Shown here: positions 46,394 to 55,435 of the stretch, one piece after another
How positions within the stretch are numbered: the stretch's first letter is position 1
How the letters are laid out: each line of letters begins with the position of its first letter
Source of the DNA: JAPOXR01 sp965221815
Lineage (GTDB): Bacteria > Pseudomonadota > Alphaproteobacteria > Rhodobacterales > Rhodobacteraceae
NCBI GenBank assembly: GCA_965221815.1
Contig: OZ244915.1
Span: 2,418,001-2,482,000 of the forward strand
Reading direction: 5' to 3'
DNA length: 64,000 bases
Program-made: the position numbers and the translations under genes
Notes under the pieces: model-generated
Seen by the model: the letters and a program-made list of their open reading frames with translations, nothing else
What the model was told of the DNA's origin: nothing
The model's database searches: none

Positions 46394-47608
46394 TAGTGGT
46401 TATTCTCAAACATAAGCTTGCTTTTTTGTCTCGTCTCTGCGAAGTGGTGGTGGTCGCCGGAGAGCGGCCCACGACAACACGATCTATGAGCAGTTCCCAT
46501 GAGTCGCATTGTACGTCCTCCCATCACACTGACGGACGCCGCGCGCACGCGCTTGACGTCCCTTGCTGCCCATCCCCAAACGCGGCAGAAGCACGCCCGT
46601 CGGGCGCGGATCATTCTGTGTCTGGATGCGGGCGACGGTCCCACCGAGACCCAGCGGCGCACCGCCGCCTGCCAGTCCACCGTCTGGCGCTGGTGGGACC
46701 GTTTCCTCGCCGCGGGGGTGGATGGGCTGTTGTCCGACGCCACGCGTCCGCCGGGCAAGGCCCCGGTCCCTGAAGACACGGTGCAGGCCCTGATCACCCG
46801 CGCGATGTCGCCGCCGCCGGCCCACCGGAGCCACTGGACCCTCAAGGAGCTGGCGGCCACACAGGGTCTCTCCATCTCCACCGTCCATCGGATTCTCACC
46901 CACCATGGCCTGCGCCCCCATCAGGTCAAGACCTTCAAGGTCTCCAATGACCCCCGCTTCGGCATCAAGGCCCATGATGTCATCGGGCTGTACACAAATC
47001 CACCGGATCATGCCGTTGTCCTCTCGGGGGACGAAAAGACCCAGATCCAGGCCCTGGGGCGGACCCAAAAGCCCCGGCCCCCGGCTCCGGGCCACCCGAC
47101 CACCCGCACCCATGACGATCAACGGAATGGCACCACCACCCGGCTGGCGGCGCTGGATGTCGCGACCGGGAAGGGGGTGGGACAGATGACCGCGCGCCAC
47201 CGCTCCGCGGATTTCTGCGCCTTCCTTGATCATGTGGCCGCCGGCCTGGCTCCCGCGGCGGAGGTCCATGTCATCCTCGACAACCTGTCCGCCCACAAGT
47301 CGGCTCGCGTGCATGCCTGGCTCACAGACCACCCCAACTGGACCTTCCACGTCACGCCAACCTCGGCGTCCTGGATGAACGCGGTGGAGGGATTCTTCTC
47401 GAAACTCGCCCGACAACGGCTGAAAAATGCCATCTTCAACTCCCGCGACGCGTGCATCACGGCGGTTGAGGATTATGTCGCACACCATAACGCCCACGAT
47501 GCACGACCCTTCCACTGGAGCCGGGACCCGGATGACAGTGTCGCATCGTGGAAACGCGGCCACCGGAAACTGCAAGAAAAACAAGCATCTGTATGAAATG
47601 AACCACTA
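46394..47608 (+). mobile_element. IS630-family element, intact
   Basis: 1215 bp with inverted ends beginning TAGTGGTT and ending AACCACTA, as expected for TA-targeting IS630 elements. Its right end touches the IS5 copy 2. Confidence 0.85.
46499..47596 (+). CDS. IS630-family transposase
   Basis: 365 residues. Winged-helix DNA-binding part (TAACQSTVWRWWDRFLAAGV; LSISTVHRILTHHGL) and DDE core: VVLSGDEKTQIQAL (first Asp), VHVILDNLSAHKS (second Asp) and SASWMNAVEGFFSKLARQRL (Glu). Uninterrupted, so probably functional. Confidence 0.9.
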   Translation: MSRIVRPPITLTDAARTRLTSLAAHPQTRQKHARRARIILCLDAGDGPTETQRRTAACQSTVWRWWDRFLAAGVDGLLSDATRPPGKAPVPEDTVQALITRAMSPPPAHRSHWTLKELAATQGLSISTVHRILTHHGLRPHQVKTFKVSNDPRFGIKAHDVIGLYTNPPDHAVVLSGDEKTQIQALGRTQKPRPPAPGHPTTRTHDDQRNGTTTRLAALDVATGKGVGQMTARHRSADFCAFLDHVAAGLAPAAEVHVILDNLSAHKSARVHAWLTDHPNWTFHVTPTSASWMNAVEGFFSKLARQRLKNAIFNSRDACITAVEDYVAHHNAHDARPFHWSRDPDDSVASWKRGHRKLQEKQASV

Positions 47609-48487
47609 AGGCCCGTTGACAATTATCGTGCGGCCACCACGCCCGCCATCAGATAAATCCCGGCTGCGAAGCTTGCAAGAGTCTTGTCGTATCGTGTGGC
47701 GAGACCCCGGAACTCCTTGATTTTCGCAAAGAAATTCTCGATTCGGTGCCGCTCCTTGTCGGCGTCGCGGTCAAAGTCGCGTGGCGTGCTTCGGTTCGAC
47801 CGCGGCGGGATCACCGCCGTGGCTCCGCGTTCCGCCACTGTGTCCAGCACCCCATCCGCGTCACAGGCCTTGTCGCCAATCAACATCTCACAGGTGAGGT
47901 CGTCCAGGAGTTCAGGGACAGCCTTGAGATCATGAGTCTGACCGGGGAGAACCACAAACCGGATCAGATGTCCGACAGCATCCGTGAGAGCCACGACCTT
48001 GCTCGTCAGACCGCCCTTCGAGCGGCCGATTCCTTCCGATTCTGATCCCCCTTTTTGGCCCCGGAGGCCTTCTGGTGCGCTGGCATGATCGTGCCATCCA
48101 CAGACACCATTGACAGATCCAGATCACCGGATAACTCATTGAAAATACGTTCAAAAAGATTCGCTTGGGTCCAACGCCGGAACCGCTTGAAGACACGGGT
48201 CCATCGCCCAAAATGCGGCGGGAGATCACGCCAGGGGGTTCCTGTCCGGAACCGCCAGAGAACCCCTTCCAGAAAAAGACGATTGTCGACAGCTGTGCAC
48301 CCCGGGTCAGTCACCTGGCCCGGACACAGCGGGGCCACCCGCGCCCACATCTCATCCGTCAAAACTGTGCGATCTGCATTCATCTTGTCACCTGCCTCGT
48401 CTGCTCGTGCCGCCTTTTTCGGCGTGCAATGCCGACACAAATACACGACAAGAACTCAAGACGCAAGGCAATTGTCAACGGGCCTTA
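47608..48487 (-). mobile_element. IS5-family (IS427-type) element, copy 2
   Basis: About 880 bp with ends AAGGCCCGTTGACAATT and complement, shared with copy 1. It lies directly between two IS630 elements. Confidence 0.85.
47623..48383 (-). CDS. IS5 transposase (OrfA-OrfB, programmed frameshift), copy 2
   Basis: OrfA starts MNADRTVLTDEMWARVAPLC (ATG 48383) and carries DLSMVSVDGTIMPAHQKASG; OrfB, in another frame, carries LTDAVGHLIRFVVLPGQTHD, DKACDADGVLD and RHRIENFFAKIKEFRGLATR. A run AAAAAGGGGG near the OrfA end is a likely slip site. Unlike copy 1 there is no early stop, so this is the probable active copy. Confidence 0.85.
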
Positions 48488-49608
48488 GTATCCCACTTTC
48501 ATTGAATTGATGCCATGTCACTGTGGGTGACATTGTCTTCCTGTCTGCGGTTTTTGTCGAGACAGGGGGTGGCCACACAGATCAATTCCCCGTTGTGGCC
48601 TGAGCAGGGGCCGCGAGTGTGTTCGCTGGGTGGCGGCACGCATTGCGGGGGCAGACTGAGGTGACGAGCGATGACATCAGACGGACGGAAAATCTATCAC
48701 GTGACGTTGGACGCGGATGCGCGTGATCAGTTGCCGGCTCTTGTGGACAGAGGTCAGGGCTCCAAGGAGCGCCGCAAGCGGGCCCACATCCTTGTGTTGG
48801 CGGACCCGGATCGTGCGGGTGGGGGCCGCCGGGATGCGGACATTGCTGATGTGTTGGGTGTGGGCACGGCGACGGTGGAGCGGGTGCGCAAGCCATGTGT
48901 GATGGACGGTGTTGAGGCGGCGCTGGAGCGCAAGGTTCAGGTGAACCGCAAGCCGCGTCTGCTGGACGGTGCGGGCGAGGCGAAGTTGACGATGCTGGCC
49001 TGTTCGGAACCTCCGGCGGGGCAGGCCCAGTGGACGTTGCAACGGCTGGCCGACAGGCGGGTGGAATGGAACATTGTGGAGACGATCTCCCGATCGACAG
49101 TCCAGAAAACTCTCAAAAAAACGAGATCAAGCCCGGGTGAAATCAGTGTTGGTGCATTCCGCCCCGGGGGAATGCGGAATTTGTCTGTGCGATGGAAGAT
49201 GTCCTGGACACAACCAGCCGAGACTTTGCCAGTGATGAAGTTCGGGTCTGCCTGGATGAAACCTCCAGGCAACAAACGAAAGAAACCCGGACACCGCTGC
49301 CGACACGCCCCGGGCACCCCGCTGGGTATGACTGCGAAGACACCCGCAACGGCACCGCCAATCTCTTCATGATCACCGCACCCCTCGAGGGATGGCGCCC
49401 TGTCAAGGTCACCGACCGCCGCACCCGCAAAGACTTCGCCGACGTCCTGAAAGATCTGGCGGACAGTCACTTCCCCGGCAAAAAGATCGTCCTGGTGATG
49501 GACAATCTGAACACCCACACACTCTCAACACTCTATGATACGTTCGCGCCGGTCAAGGCGGCACGCCTGGCCGGTAGTGTCTCAGTTTGAAATCGTCGCA
49601 ATGACGAA

Positions 49609-49634
49609 ACGGGGCGACCCGCAGGCCGCCCCGT
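49609..49634 (-). terminator. Possible terminator of the cassette gene
   Basis: ACGGGGCG pairs with CGCCCCGT around a 10-base loop, about 200 bases after the stop of the cassette gene on the minus strand, followed by a short T-rich stretch. Confidence 0.4.
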
Positions 49635-50487
49635 GTGGATGGTGTCTGATGCTGGCCTGCCCGTCGCGCCGCGGCGGGTTCTCCGTCGCGAGCGGCGGGC
49701 GGCACCGTCTCTAGCGACTGACGCAAAACGCCCGTCTAGTGCCCGATGGTGTTGGGGGTGCAGAGAGGATACGAGACACCCCCGAACCGGCCGCTCTACG
49801 GGCCTTATCTCGCGCGATAGACCGTGCGGCCCGGCCGCGTCACTGGTTGCCGCCGAGCAATCCGCCGCCCAGCCCGACCCGCGCACAGCCCCTGCCGCCC
49901 ATGAACAGGAAGTAGGTGCTGCCTGCCGTCGCATACCCACGCCCAGGACCAGGCGTGATGACCTGCACCACCAGTTCGCCGGGGCCCTGGATGGGGTTGT
50001 TGGCATTGCGGTTGCTCCAGATGTGGGCCCCGGCCTTGGGACGGACCTCGACGATGTTCTCGCCCAGGGAGCCGCCGGCGAAGGTAAGGGAATCTCTCCC
50101 GCCCCGCACATTCTGCCAGGCATTGCTGTTCACTTCCGGCGTGCGCCACTCCCAGTCGGTGAACTCGGCACCGGCGCGGTTTGTATTACGTGTGCTCAGA
50201 AATTTGACGGTCGTGAAACTTTGCGGCGTCACGTTGGGGTTGCTGCTTGACAGGATCACCTTGAAGCGGCCCAGCGTGGCGTGGTCACCGCAGCCGTCCA
50301 CGACGATGTTACCGGAAACCGGCGCAAGTCGGAGGGTGCAGGTGCTGGTGGTGCATTGCGGCGGCGGTGGCGGCAACTGCGCCTGCGCACTCGTGGCCAG
50401 AACCAGGGCGACCAGTGCGGCCGCCAGCAGGGCAGCGAGACAGGCGGGGAGCGCCGCCGTGAGCCGTGTCAGGGGGCTTGCAACGGT

Positions 50488-52824
50488 TCACACTTGTATA
50501 GGGGATTTCATTCCAGTTGTTTTTCGCCGATGGCATCGCGCACCTGGATGGCCCAGTTGAGTCTCTCGAGCCCCTGCCAGACTTTTTTCACTCCGGGCAG
50601 CGGCTGGCGCTTCGTCGGGTGGGTGCCGACGAGGCGTCCGAGGTTGATGACGAAGCTCTGGATCGTGGTGATCTCGCCCCTCTCCATCCTTTCGACGCCC
50701 CTGTGGCCCTGGGCCTCCAGCAGGGTGTGGAGCAGGTGGATGTCCCTTTCGGGACAGACCTCGGTCGCCGGGGTCTCTGGACGTTCCCGCGCGCGCATGG
50801 TGATGTCGGCGATCTCTCTGCTCACCAGCCGCGGGTTCTCGACGTTCCCGCGCGCGCATGGTGATGTCGGCGACATGGCAGGCGGTGACGGCGTCGAAGG
50901 CCAGGCATTTGCGCAGGTCGTCGGCGGCGTCGAGCCGCCGGTCCGTGATGCGGGTCCCGGATTTGAGGGTTTTGAACCATGTCTCGATGGTCCACCTTTT
51001 CCGGTACCAGTCCAGGACGGTGGTGGCGTGGACGGCGTCGGTTTCCCCCTGCGCCGGGCGCTCGGCGGTCAGCAGCAGCCAGTGCAGCGGCTCCGTGCCG
51101 TCGGGGGCGTCGGTCTCGGTGGCGGAGACGGCGCGCATGGTCAGCGGTTTCGTGTGCTTCCTCTCCTCCCGCGGCGGCAGGAGCGTGACCTCCGCCGCCC
51201 GGATTTCCAGGCGGGCGGTGCGCTCTTTTCGGGCCCGCGGGCCTCCGGCGGCCGGGATCACCAGCTCCGACACGGCGAGCGTGGGCAGGGCTGCGGCGTG
51301 CGCCCACAGGCACCTCTCCCTCCCGTCCGGTGTCCACACCCGCCGCTGCGCCGATCGGCTGGCGCGCACCAGGATCGCGTCGCCGTGCGTCGCCGCACGG
51401 GCGAGCAGCGCCCAGAAGTCGCCCTCGCGGTCGCACACGGAGATCACCCGCGTGTCCGGGCAGGCGGCCGCGAGTTCCCGCGCCCGGTCCAGCCCGTCCA
51501 CCCAGCGGGCGCTGTCTTCCTCCGGGGCGTCGCGGAAGTCCGCGTTCATGGCGAACAGGCCCAGCGGGCGGCCCTCCGCCGTCACCGCCAGCCCGGCGTG
51601 GGCGAGGATGCCAACGCTGCCCCGGCCGCCACCGCCGAGTTCCGCCAGGCCCTCCGTCGCCTCCAGGCGGGTGTAGTTCAGGGTCGTGGTGTCCTGGATG
51701 GCCAGCACGACGGGCGCGCCGCGGCAGCGGTCGGCGGTCGCCGCGACATGCGGCTCCAGAATGTGATCCATGGACACCCCCGGGTTCGACAACAGCCGGT
51801 ACGCGGCCGTTTTGGCCGCCGCCACCGGGAAGATGACCGGTAGCTCCTCCCCCATATTCTCCAACCAGGCGCGCCCCATGTCAACGATCCGGCGGCGGAT
51901 CCGCCCGTCGGTGTGGCCGGATCGTCCGTACTCACGCGCGGCCCAGTCGATGTCCATGCCGTCATAGGCGCCCGCCAGCGCGCCGACCGGGCGCCGCTCC
52001 ACGTGGCGCAGCACCGCGCGCCAGCCGTCCTCCAGGGCCCGCACCCGCACCGTGCCGACCGCGCCCCGGCGCCCGCTGCCGCGCCCGGCGACGGTCCAGC
52101 CGGCCCGGTGGTAGCAGTATCCGCTGTGCTCCGGGCCGACATGGGTGTAGGCCGCCACGGGACGGACCAGATACCGGGCCTCCCAATCGTCCGCCACCCG
52201 CGCCGCCGCCATGTGCAGGACCGCCGACGCAAGGCCGTCCACCCGGACGCCGCCGAGGAGAAGGAACCGGTGGTTACAGATGACGCGCCCGATGTTGGCG
52301 GCGCGGGCCGCGGCGGACCAGCCGATCCAGGCGTCCCGCGCCGCCAACCTCCAGGCCGCGGACCCGAAGCCAATGCCGCCAAGGACGCCGTGGCGCGCCG
52401 CACGGATCCAGTAGCGCACCTGCCCGCCGGGTGGCCGCGCCCAGCCCCGCGGATGGCGGCGGGCCATCATCGCCTCCCAGAGCCGCCGGTCGCCAGCACC
52501 ACCCACAGGATCAAGCCAGACCGGGCCAAGATCCTCCAGCGCGCAGGCCACCGCCGTGTCAGGAACGTCCGCGTCCGTGACCGCAGGAACAGCGGTGGGG
52601 TCGGGAACAGCACGGGGCGGCGGAAGCTCCAGCCCCAACCGCGCCGCCAAGACAGGCAACGCCTTCGCCGCCGCTGACAGGCAGGGCTTTCCCCGAACGT
52701 CGCACCAGCCCGTCCGCGCGCACAGCCCACGGCCCAACGCGTGCCGACTCAGACCACCGGAGCGAAGCGCCCCAGCCAACCAGTCAAGCGTCTGCGAATC
52801 GAAATGGCGAAGACCAACCTGCAT
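50488..52824 (-). pseudogene. IS4-family DruA-type transposase, copy 2, frameshifted near the C-terminus
   Basis: Same architecture as 42715-45033: DUF4338-like part (IGRVICNHRFLLLGGVRVDG; ARVADDWEARYLVRPVAAYT), then the DDE core (VVLAIQDTTTLNY; VISVCDREGDFWALLAR; YRKRWTIETWFKTLKSGTRI). About 570 residues in, a 61-bp duplication shifts the frame; the original C-terminus (IQSFVINLGRLVGTHPTKRQ, PLPGVKKVWQGLERLN) is found in another frame at 50508-50780. The two transposases are clearly related but not recent duplicates. Confidence 0.8.
50781..50873 (-). repeat. 61-bp-spaced direct repeat that breaks the transposase frame
   Basis: ACGTTCCCGCGCGCGCATGG and twelve further bases occur at 50781-50812 and again at 50842-50873. 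The 61-base offset is not a multiple of three. Confidence 0.85.
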
Positions 52825-52881
52825 GACCCGCCATATAGACCAGCCAGATTACCGATACAAGTATGAAATGTTGCAAGGTCA

Positions 52882-52894
52882 GGGGGGGGGGGGG
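52882..52894 (-). repeat. Poly-C13 tract in the exported-protein gene
   Basis: Thirteen G on the plus strand (C13 in the gene), codons 6-10 just after the start. Five bases of the tract were duplicated at the far side of the inserted element. Confidence 0.8.
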
Positions 52895-53252
52895 AAGGTA
52901 ACGTAGCATGGGGAATTCCTCCAGTTGGGCGATGGTTCCCTCTATCATCTTTGCCTCGGTAAAGGCAAGAGAAAATTTCAAAGTGAGACACTACCGCCTG
53001 GCCAAGCGGTTTGACATCCATCACACGCCCCAACACGGATCCTGGCTGAATATCGCCGAAATCGAGATCAATGTGCGGGTGCGCCAATGCCTCGCCCGCC
53101 ACATTCCCGACCGCGAGACCAGGGTCCGCGAAGTCGCTGCCTGGCAGACACACCGCAACGCCGACAAACGACCCGTCAACTGGCGATTCACAACAGACAA
53201 CGCCCGCATCAAACTCAAATCCCTGTACCCGTCAATTCAATGAAAGTGGGTT

Positions 53253-53572
53253 AGTAGGCATCTGATAATTGTCAAACGGCATCCGCCGCGTGAATTCCAC
53301 GCCAGTATCAGCGTCAACAATTATACGAATGTTGATTGACGCGCCACAGTTGATTCAGCTAACCTCATCTTCAGGGGCACAGGAACACAAATAGGCGATA
53401 GTCGCGTTGCTGCAACCCTATAGACGGGTTATGCCCGCATCTGGGTGACGGCAGTTCATACCGCAACAACATGGTCGTCATTTCTCAATCTGTTCTATAA
53501 GTGAAATCTCTTGGGAATTTCACACGGGCTGTCTTTACTGCCCTCAACTGTCTGGTGGTTGAGGTGATGGGA
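53253..53572. other. Upstream region of the trbC-side operon, with an inverted repeat copy
   Basis: Probably contains the promoter of the following genes. The segment 53419-53455 (CTGGGTGACGGCAG and ATGCCCG words) matches 1611-1640 in inverted orientation, so the dispersed repeat family occurs here too. Confidence 0.5.
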
Positions 53573-54187
53573 ATGGTCTGCAAATTGGTTCCTCTGATAA
53601 CGGCTGTCGCTTTTTTGATATCCGGCCCGTCTCAAGCTGAATGGATCCAGGATTCAATCAACCCGCATTGCAGTGAAGAGGCACGCAATCGCGTTGCCGT
53701 AACGACAAGACGTCAAATTGAAAACTCGGTGCGACGCGCAGAAGCGGCAATTAAAGCACCGGCGGCAACTGGCGACCTCTCATGCATGGATGGGTTGATG
53801 AGCCTGTCTTTGGATTGGTTCGCCCCTTCGGGCGGACTCGAAAGCCTGTTTGCCGGGTCATTGGACGGTGTCATTGGCAATGGGGCCAATGCCAAGCGAG
53901 TCTGTCAATTCGCAGCACGCAAATGGCGCGAAGTCACACGTCCGGTCAAGTCACCACTTGCGATTCTCAGGCATGGTCTCCCATCACGACTTCCCAACGC
54001 TCCTGATATGGAGCGCATTTCCGACAGTGTAATTTCTCCAGCGCGGCCACGTGCTCGAACATCAATTCATACCAGGCCATCGACAGGAGGCCATGAACAA
54101 CAATCATCACAGGAAAACCTGGATGACACCAACAATGATCCTGTCGAAAAAATCTGGGAGTCACTTTATGGAGCAGGAAGCCAGTAA
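53573..54187 (+). CDS. Exported protein upstream of the coupling ATPase
   Basis: 204 residues with signal peptide (KLVPLITAVAFLISGPSQA|E). The mature part has four cysteines (PHCSEE, LSCMDG, RVCQFA and one in the leader region) and a polar, disordered C-terminal half (STGGHEQQSSQENLDDTNND). Place and topology suggest a small periplasmic component of the conjugation apparatus, but no homologue could be named. The ATG at 53573 has GAGG eight bases upstream; a longer frame begins at 53501. Its TAATG overlap couples it to the next gene. Confidence 0.55.
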   Translation: MVCKLVPLITAVAFLISGPSQAEWIQDSINPHCSEEARNRVAVTTRRQIENSVRRAEAAIKAPAATGDLSCMDGLMSLSLDWFAPSGGLESLFAGSLDGVIGNGANAKRVCQFAARKWREVTRPVKSPLAILRHGLPSRLPNAPDMERISDSVISPARPRARTSIHTRPSTGGHEQQSSQENLDDTNNDPVEKIWESLYGAGSQ

Positions 54188-55284
54188 TGCGGGTATGTCG
54201 TGACCGTTCACCATGGGGCGCGGCTTCTTTTGCTGTCTTTATGCTGATGTTGCCCAGTGCCGTTGATGCACAGTTTGCCGGTTGCCAGTGTGGATTTATT
54301 CGCACCCTGCATGGCGATACACGCGACCATGTTTCAGACGAAACAACGCAGGCAGCACAAAACATCATTGAAGCCATGCGTGCGCAGACCCGTCAAACAA
54401 GCCAGTATCTTGACCGTCAGGTGGAAGCCGCTGAGAGAATTGCTGATGCAGCGGCGCAAAACCAGGCGCATCTTGTGCGTTCACGCGTCCGGGCCGATGC
54501 CGAAAGCGGAAAATTTGATCCCAACCCTGATTTCTGCCTTGTTCTCGATACGGCGCTGGCAGCAGATTTACCACAAAATACGGACATCCCATCGGCGGCG
54601 GCAGCCCTGCATGGTGCTGCGTCATGGACACGTGGTGACGATGAGACCGTCCGCACCAATGGTCTGCAAATGGCCGCATATCTCGCCCGGGAGCGCGCGG
54701 AAATCATCAATGCCGGTGGCAGTCAAGACGCCACCACGGACTGGACGTTACCGCTCAGCCAGAACACTCTGGAGCTTGATGACCCACTGGCGCGTCGATC
54801 ACTGCCCCGATTGATCGCCAATACCGTCGATCCGTTTCCGCCCAAACCACTGTCTGACGAGGATTTACAAACGCCTGCCGGGCTTTCCGAGGCAGTCCGG
54901 CGACGGGCGGCAGAGGCGCGCAACCAGGCGGCTCTTTCTGCCATCGGCATGTCGTTGGAACTCGCCAGTCCGTCGCTTCCTGCAGGTCCTTATCGCACGA
55001 TTGCACAAGGCACTCGTTACAGCGATGACATCCCTGATGTCATCAGCGAACTGCAGGCATTGGAAATCCGTACTGCCGCTTATTATGCACCTGATGCTGA
55101 AACGCTCGAGCGGCGTCACTCAAAAAATGAGCGGGCCCTGCTCCAGGACCTGATTGACCTGATCGCCCTCAACACACGGATTGCTCATCTACGACTGCAG
55201 CAGGAAAGACATGATGCAGTGGTACAGGCGGCGCTCCTCGGCCTCCTTACTGATGGAACGGTATCAAACATGAGTCCGCCGTAA
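54187..55284 (+). CDS. Exported coiled-coil protein upstream of the coupling ATPase
   Basis: 365 residues with signal peptide (SFAVFMLMLPSAVDA|Q). After a CQC motif comes a long helical region (QAAQNIIEAMRAQTRQTSQY, LDRQVEAAERIADAAAQNQA), a central domain with NPDFCLVLDTALA, and further helices to the end (SKNERALLQDLIDLIALNTR). Position in a tra-type operon suggests a periplasmic conjugation role similar to TraW/IcmX or VirB5-like proteins, but the sequence did not allow a family to be named. Confidence 0.5.
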   Translation: MRVCRDRSPWGAASFAVFMLMLPSAVDAQFAGCQCGFIRTLHGDTRDHVSDETTQAAQNIIEAMRAQTRQTSQYLDRQVEAAERIADAAAQNQAHLVRSRVRADAESGKFDPNPDFCLVLDTALAADLPQNTDIPSAAAALHGAASWTRGDDETVRTNGLQMAAYLARERAEIINAGGSQDATTDWTLPLSQNTLELDDPLARRSLPRLIANTVDPFPPKPLSDEDLQTPAGLSEAVRRRAAEARNQAALSAIGMSLELASPSLPAGPYRTIAQGTRYSDDIPDVISELQALEIRTAAYYAPDAETLERRHSKNERALLQDLIDLIALNTRIAHLRLQQERHDAVVQAALLGLLTDGTVSNMSPP

Positions 55285-55435
55285 GGATCAATCGCAGGAT
55301 GATTTATCACGATGCGCGTGTGTTGAGGCACATTCATACGGGCAAGCTGCAACCATCGTACGGACCCTAATCTTCACAAAACGGGTGCAACTTGAATGCA
55401 TGTGCAGGCGTATCAGGCACGATGGGTGAATCGTC

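Larger units (their letters stand above)
50477..52877 (-). mobile_element. IS4/Tn5-like element with DruA-type transposase, copy 2
   Basis: 2401 bp with inverted ends CTTGCAAC and GTTGCAAG that extend with mismatches (CACTTGTAT). A 9-bp target duplication GTCAGGGGG flanks it (50468-50476 and 52878-52886). Confidence 0.85.
49840..52909 (-). pseudogene. Exported protein gene with poly-C tract, interrupted by IS4-like element
   Basis: Upstream piece 52882-52909 (ATG with GGAGG eight bases before it, then MLRYL and a C13 run) joined to 49840-50471 gives 660 nt, an open frame of 219 residues. The product would have a signal peptide (LTAALPACLAALLAAALVAL ... ATSAQA) and a mature domain with CTTSTCTLRLAPVSGNIVVD, VEVRPKAGAHIWSNRNANNP and a glycine-rich end. 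Not recognised. The IS4-like element inserted into the homopolymer and duplicated GTCAGGGGG. The gene is therefore inactive here. Confidence 0.7.
49573..52995 (-). mobile_element. Transposase-less cassette with inverted repeats carrying an exported-protein gene
   Basis: Left end GGTAGTGTCTCAGTTTGAAA and right end (reversed) GGTAGTGTCTCACTTTGAAA form inverted repeats. The host sequence CGCCTGGCC is duplicated at both sides (49564-49572 and 52995-53003, the exact limit varying by one base). Subtracting the inner IS4-like element (50477-52877 plus its 9-bp duplication) leaves about 1.0 kb with a single gene and no transposase. This is the layout of a mobile insertion cassette moved in trans. Confidence 0.8.
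48671..53243 (+). pseudogene. IS630-type transposase, split and frameshifted
   Basis: N-terminal part 48671-49140 (helix-turn-helix region IADVLGVGTATVERVRK), a frame change near 49140, the core 49192-49572 (VRVCLDETSRQQTKE; KKIVLVMDNLNTHTLSTLYD), then after the insert 52996-53243 (RLAKRFDIHHTPQHGSWLNI, AEIEINVRVRQCLARHIPDR). The match RLA|G versus RLAKRF at the two junctions shows where the cassette went in. Confidence 0.85.
48489..53252 (+). mobile_element. Second IS630-type element, interrupted
   Basis: Ends CCCACTTTCATTGAATTGA (48492) and its complement (53229-53250) are matching inverted repeats. Without inserts it would be about 1340 bp. It is split by the cassette at 49573-52995. Confidence 0.85.

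Noticed and set aside
46484..47584. 366-residue minus-strand frame
   Set aside because: It mirrors the IS630 transposase on the other strand, a result of high GC content.
50281..51843. 520-residue plus-strand frame
   Set aside because: It is the GC-rich antisense shadow of the IS4-type transposase and has no domain of its own.
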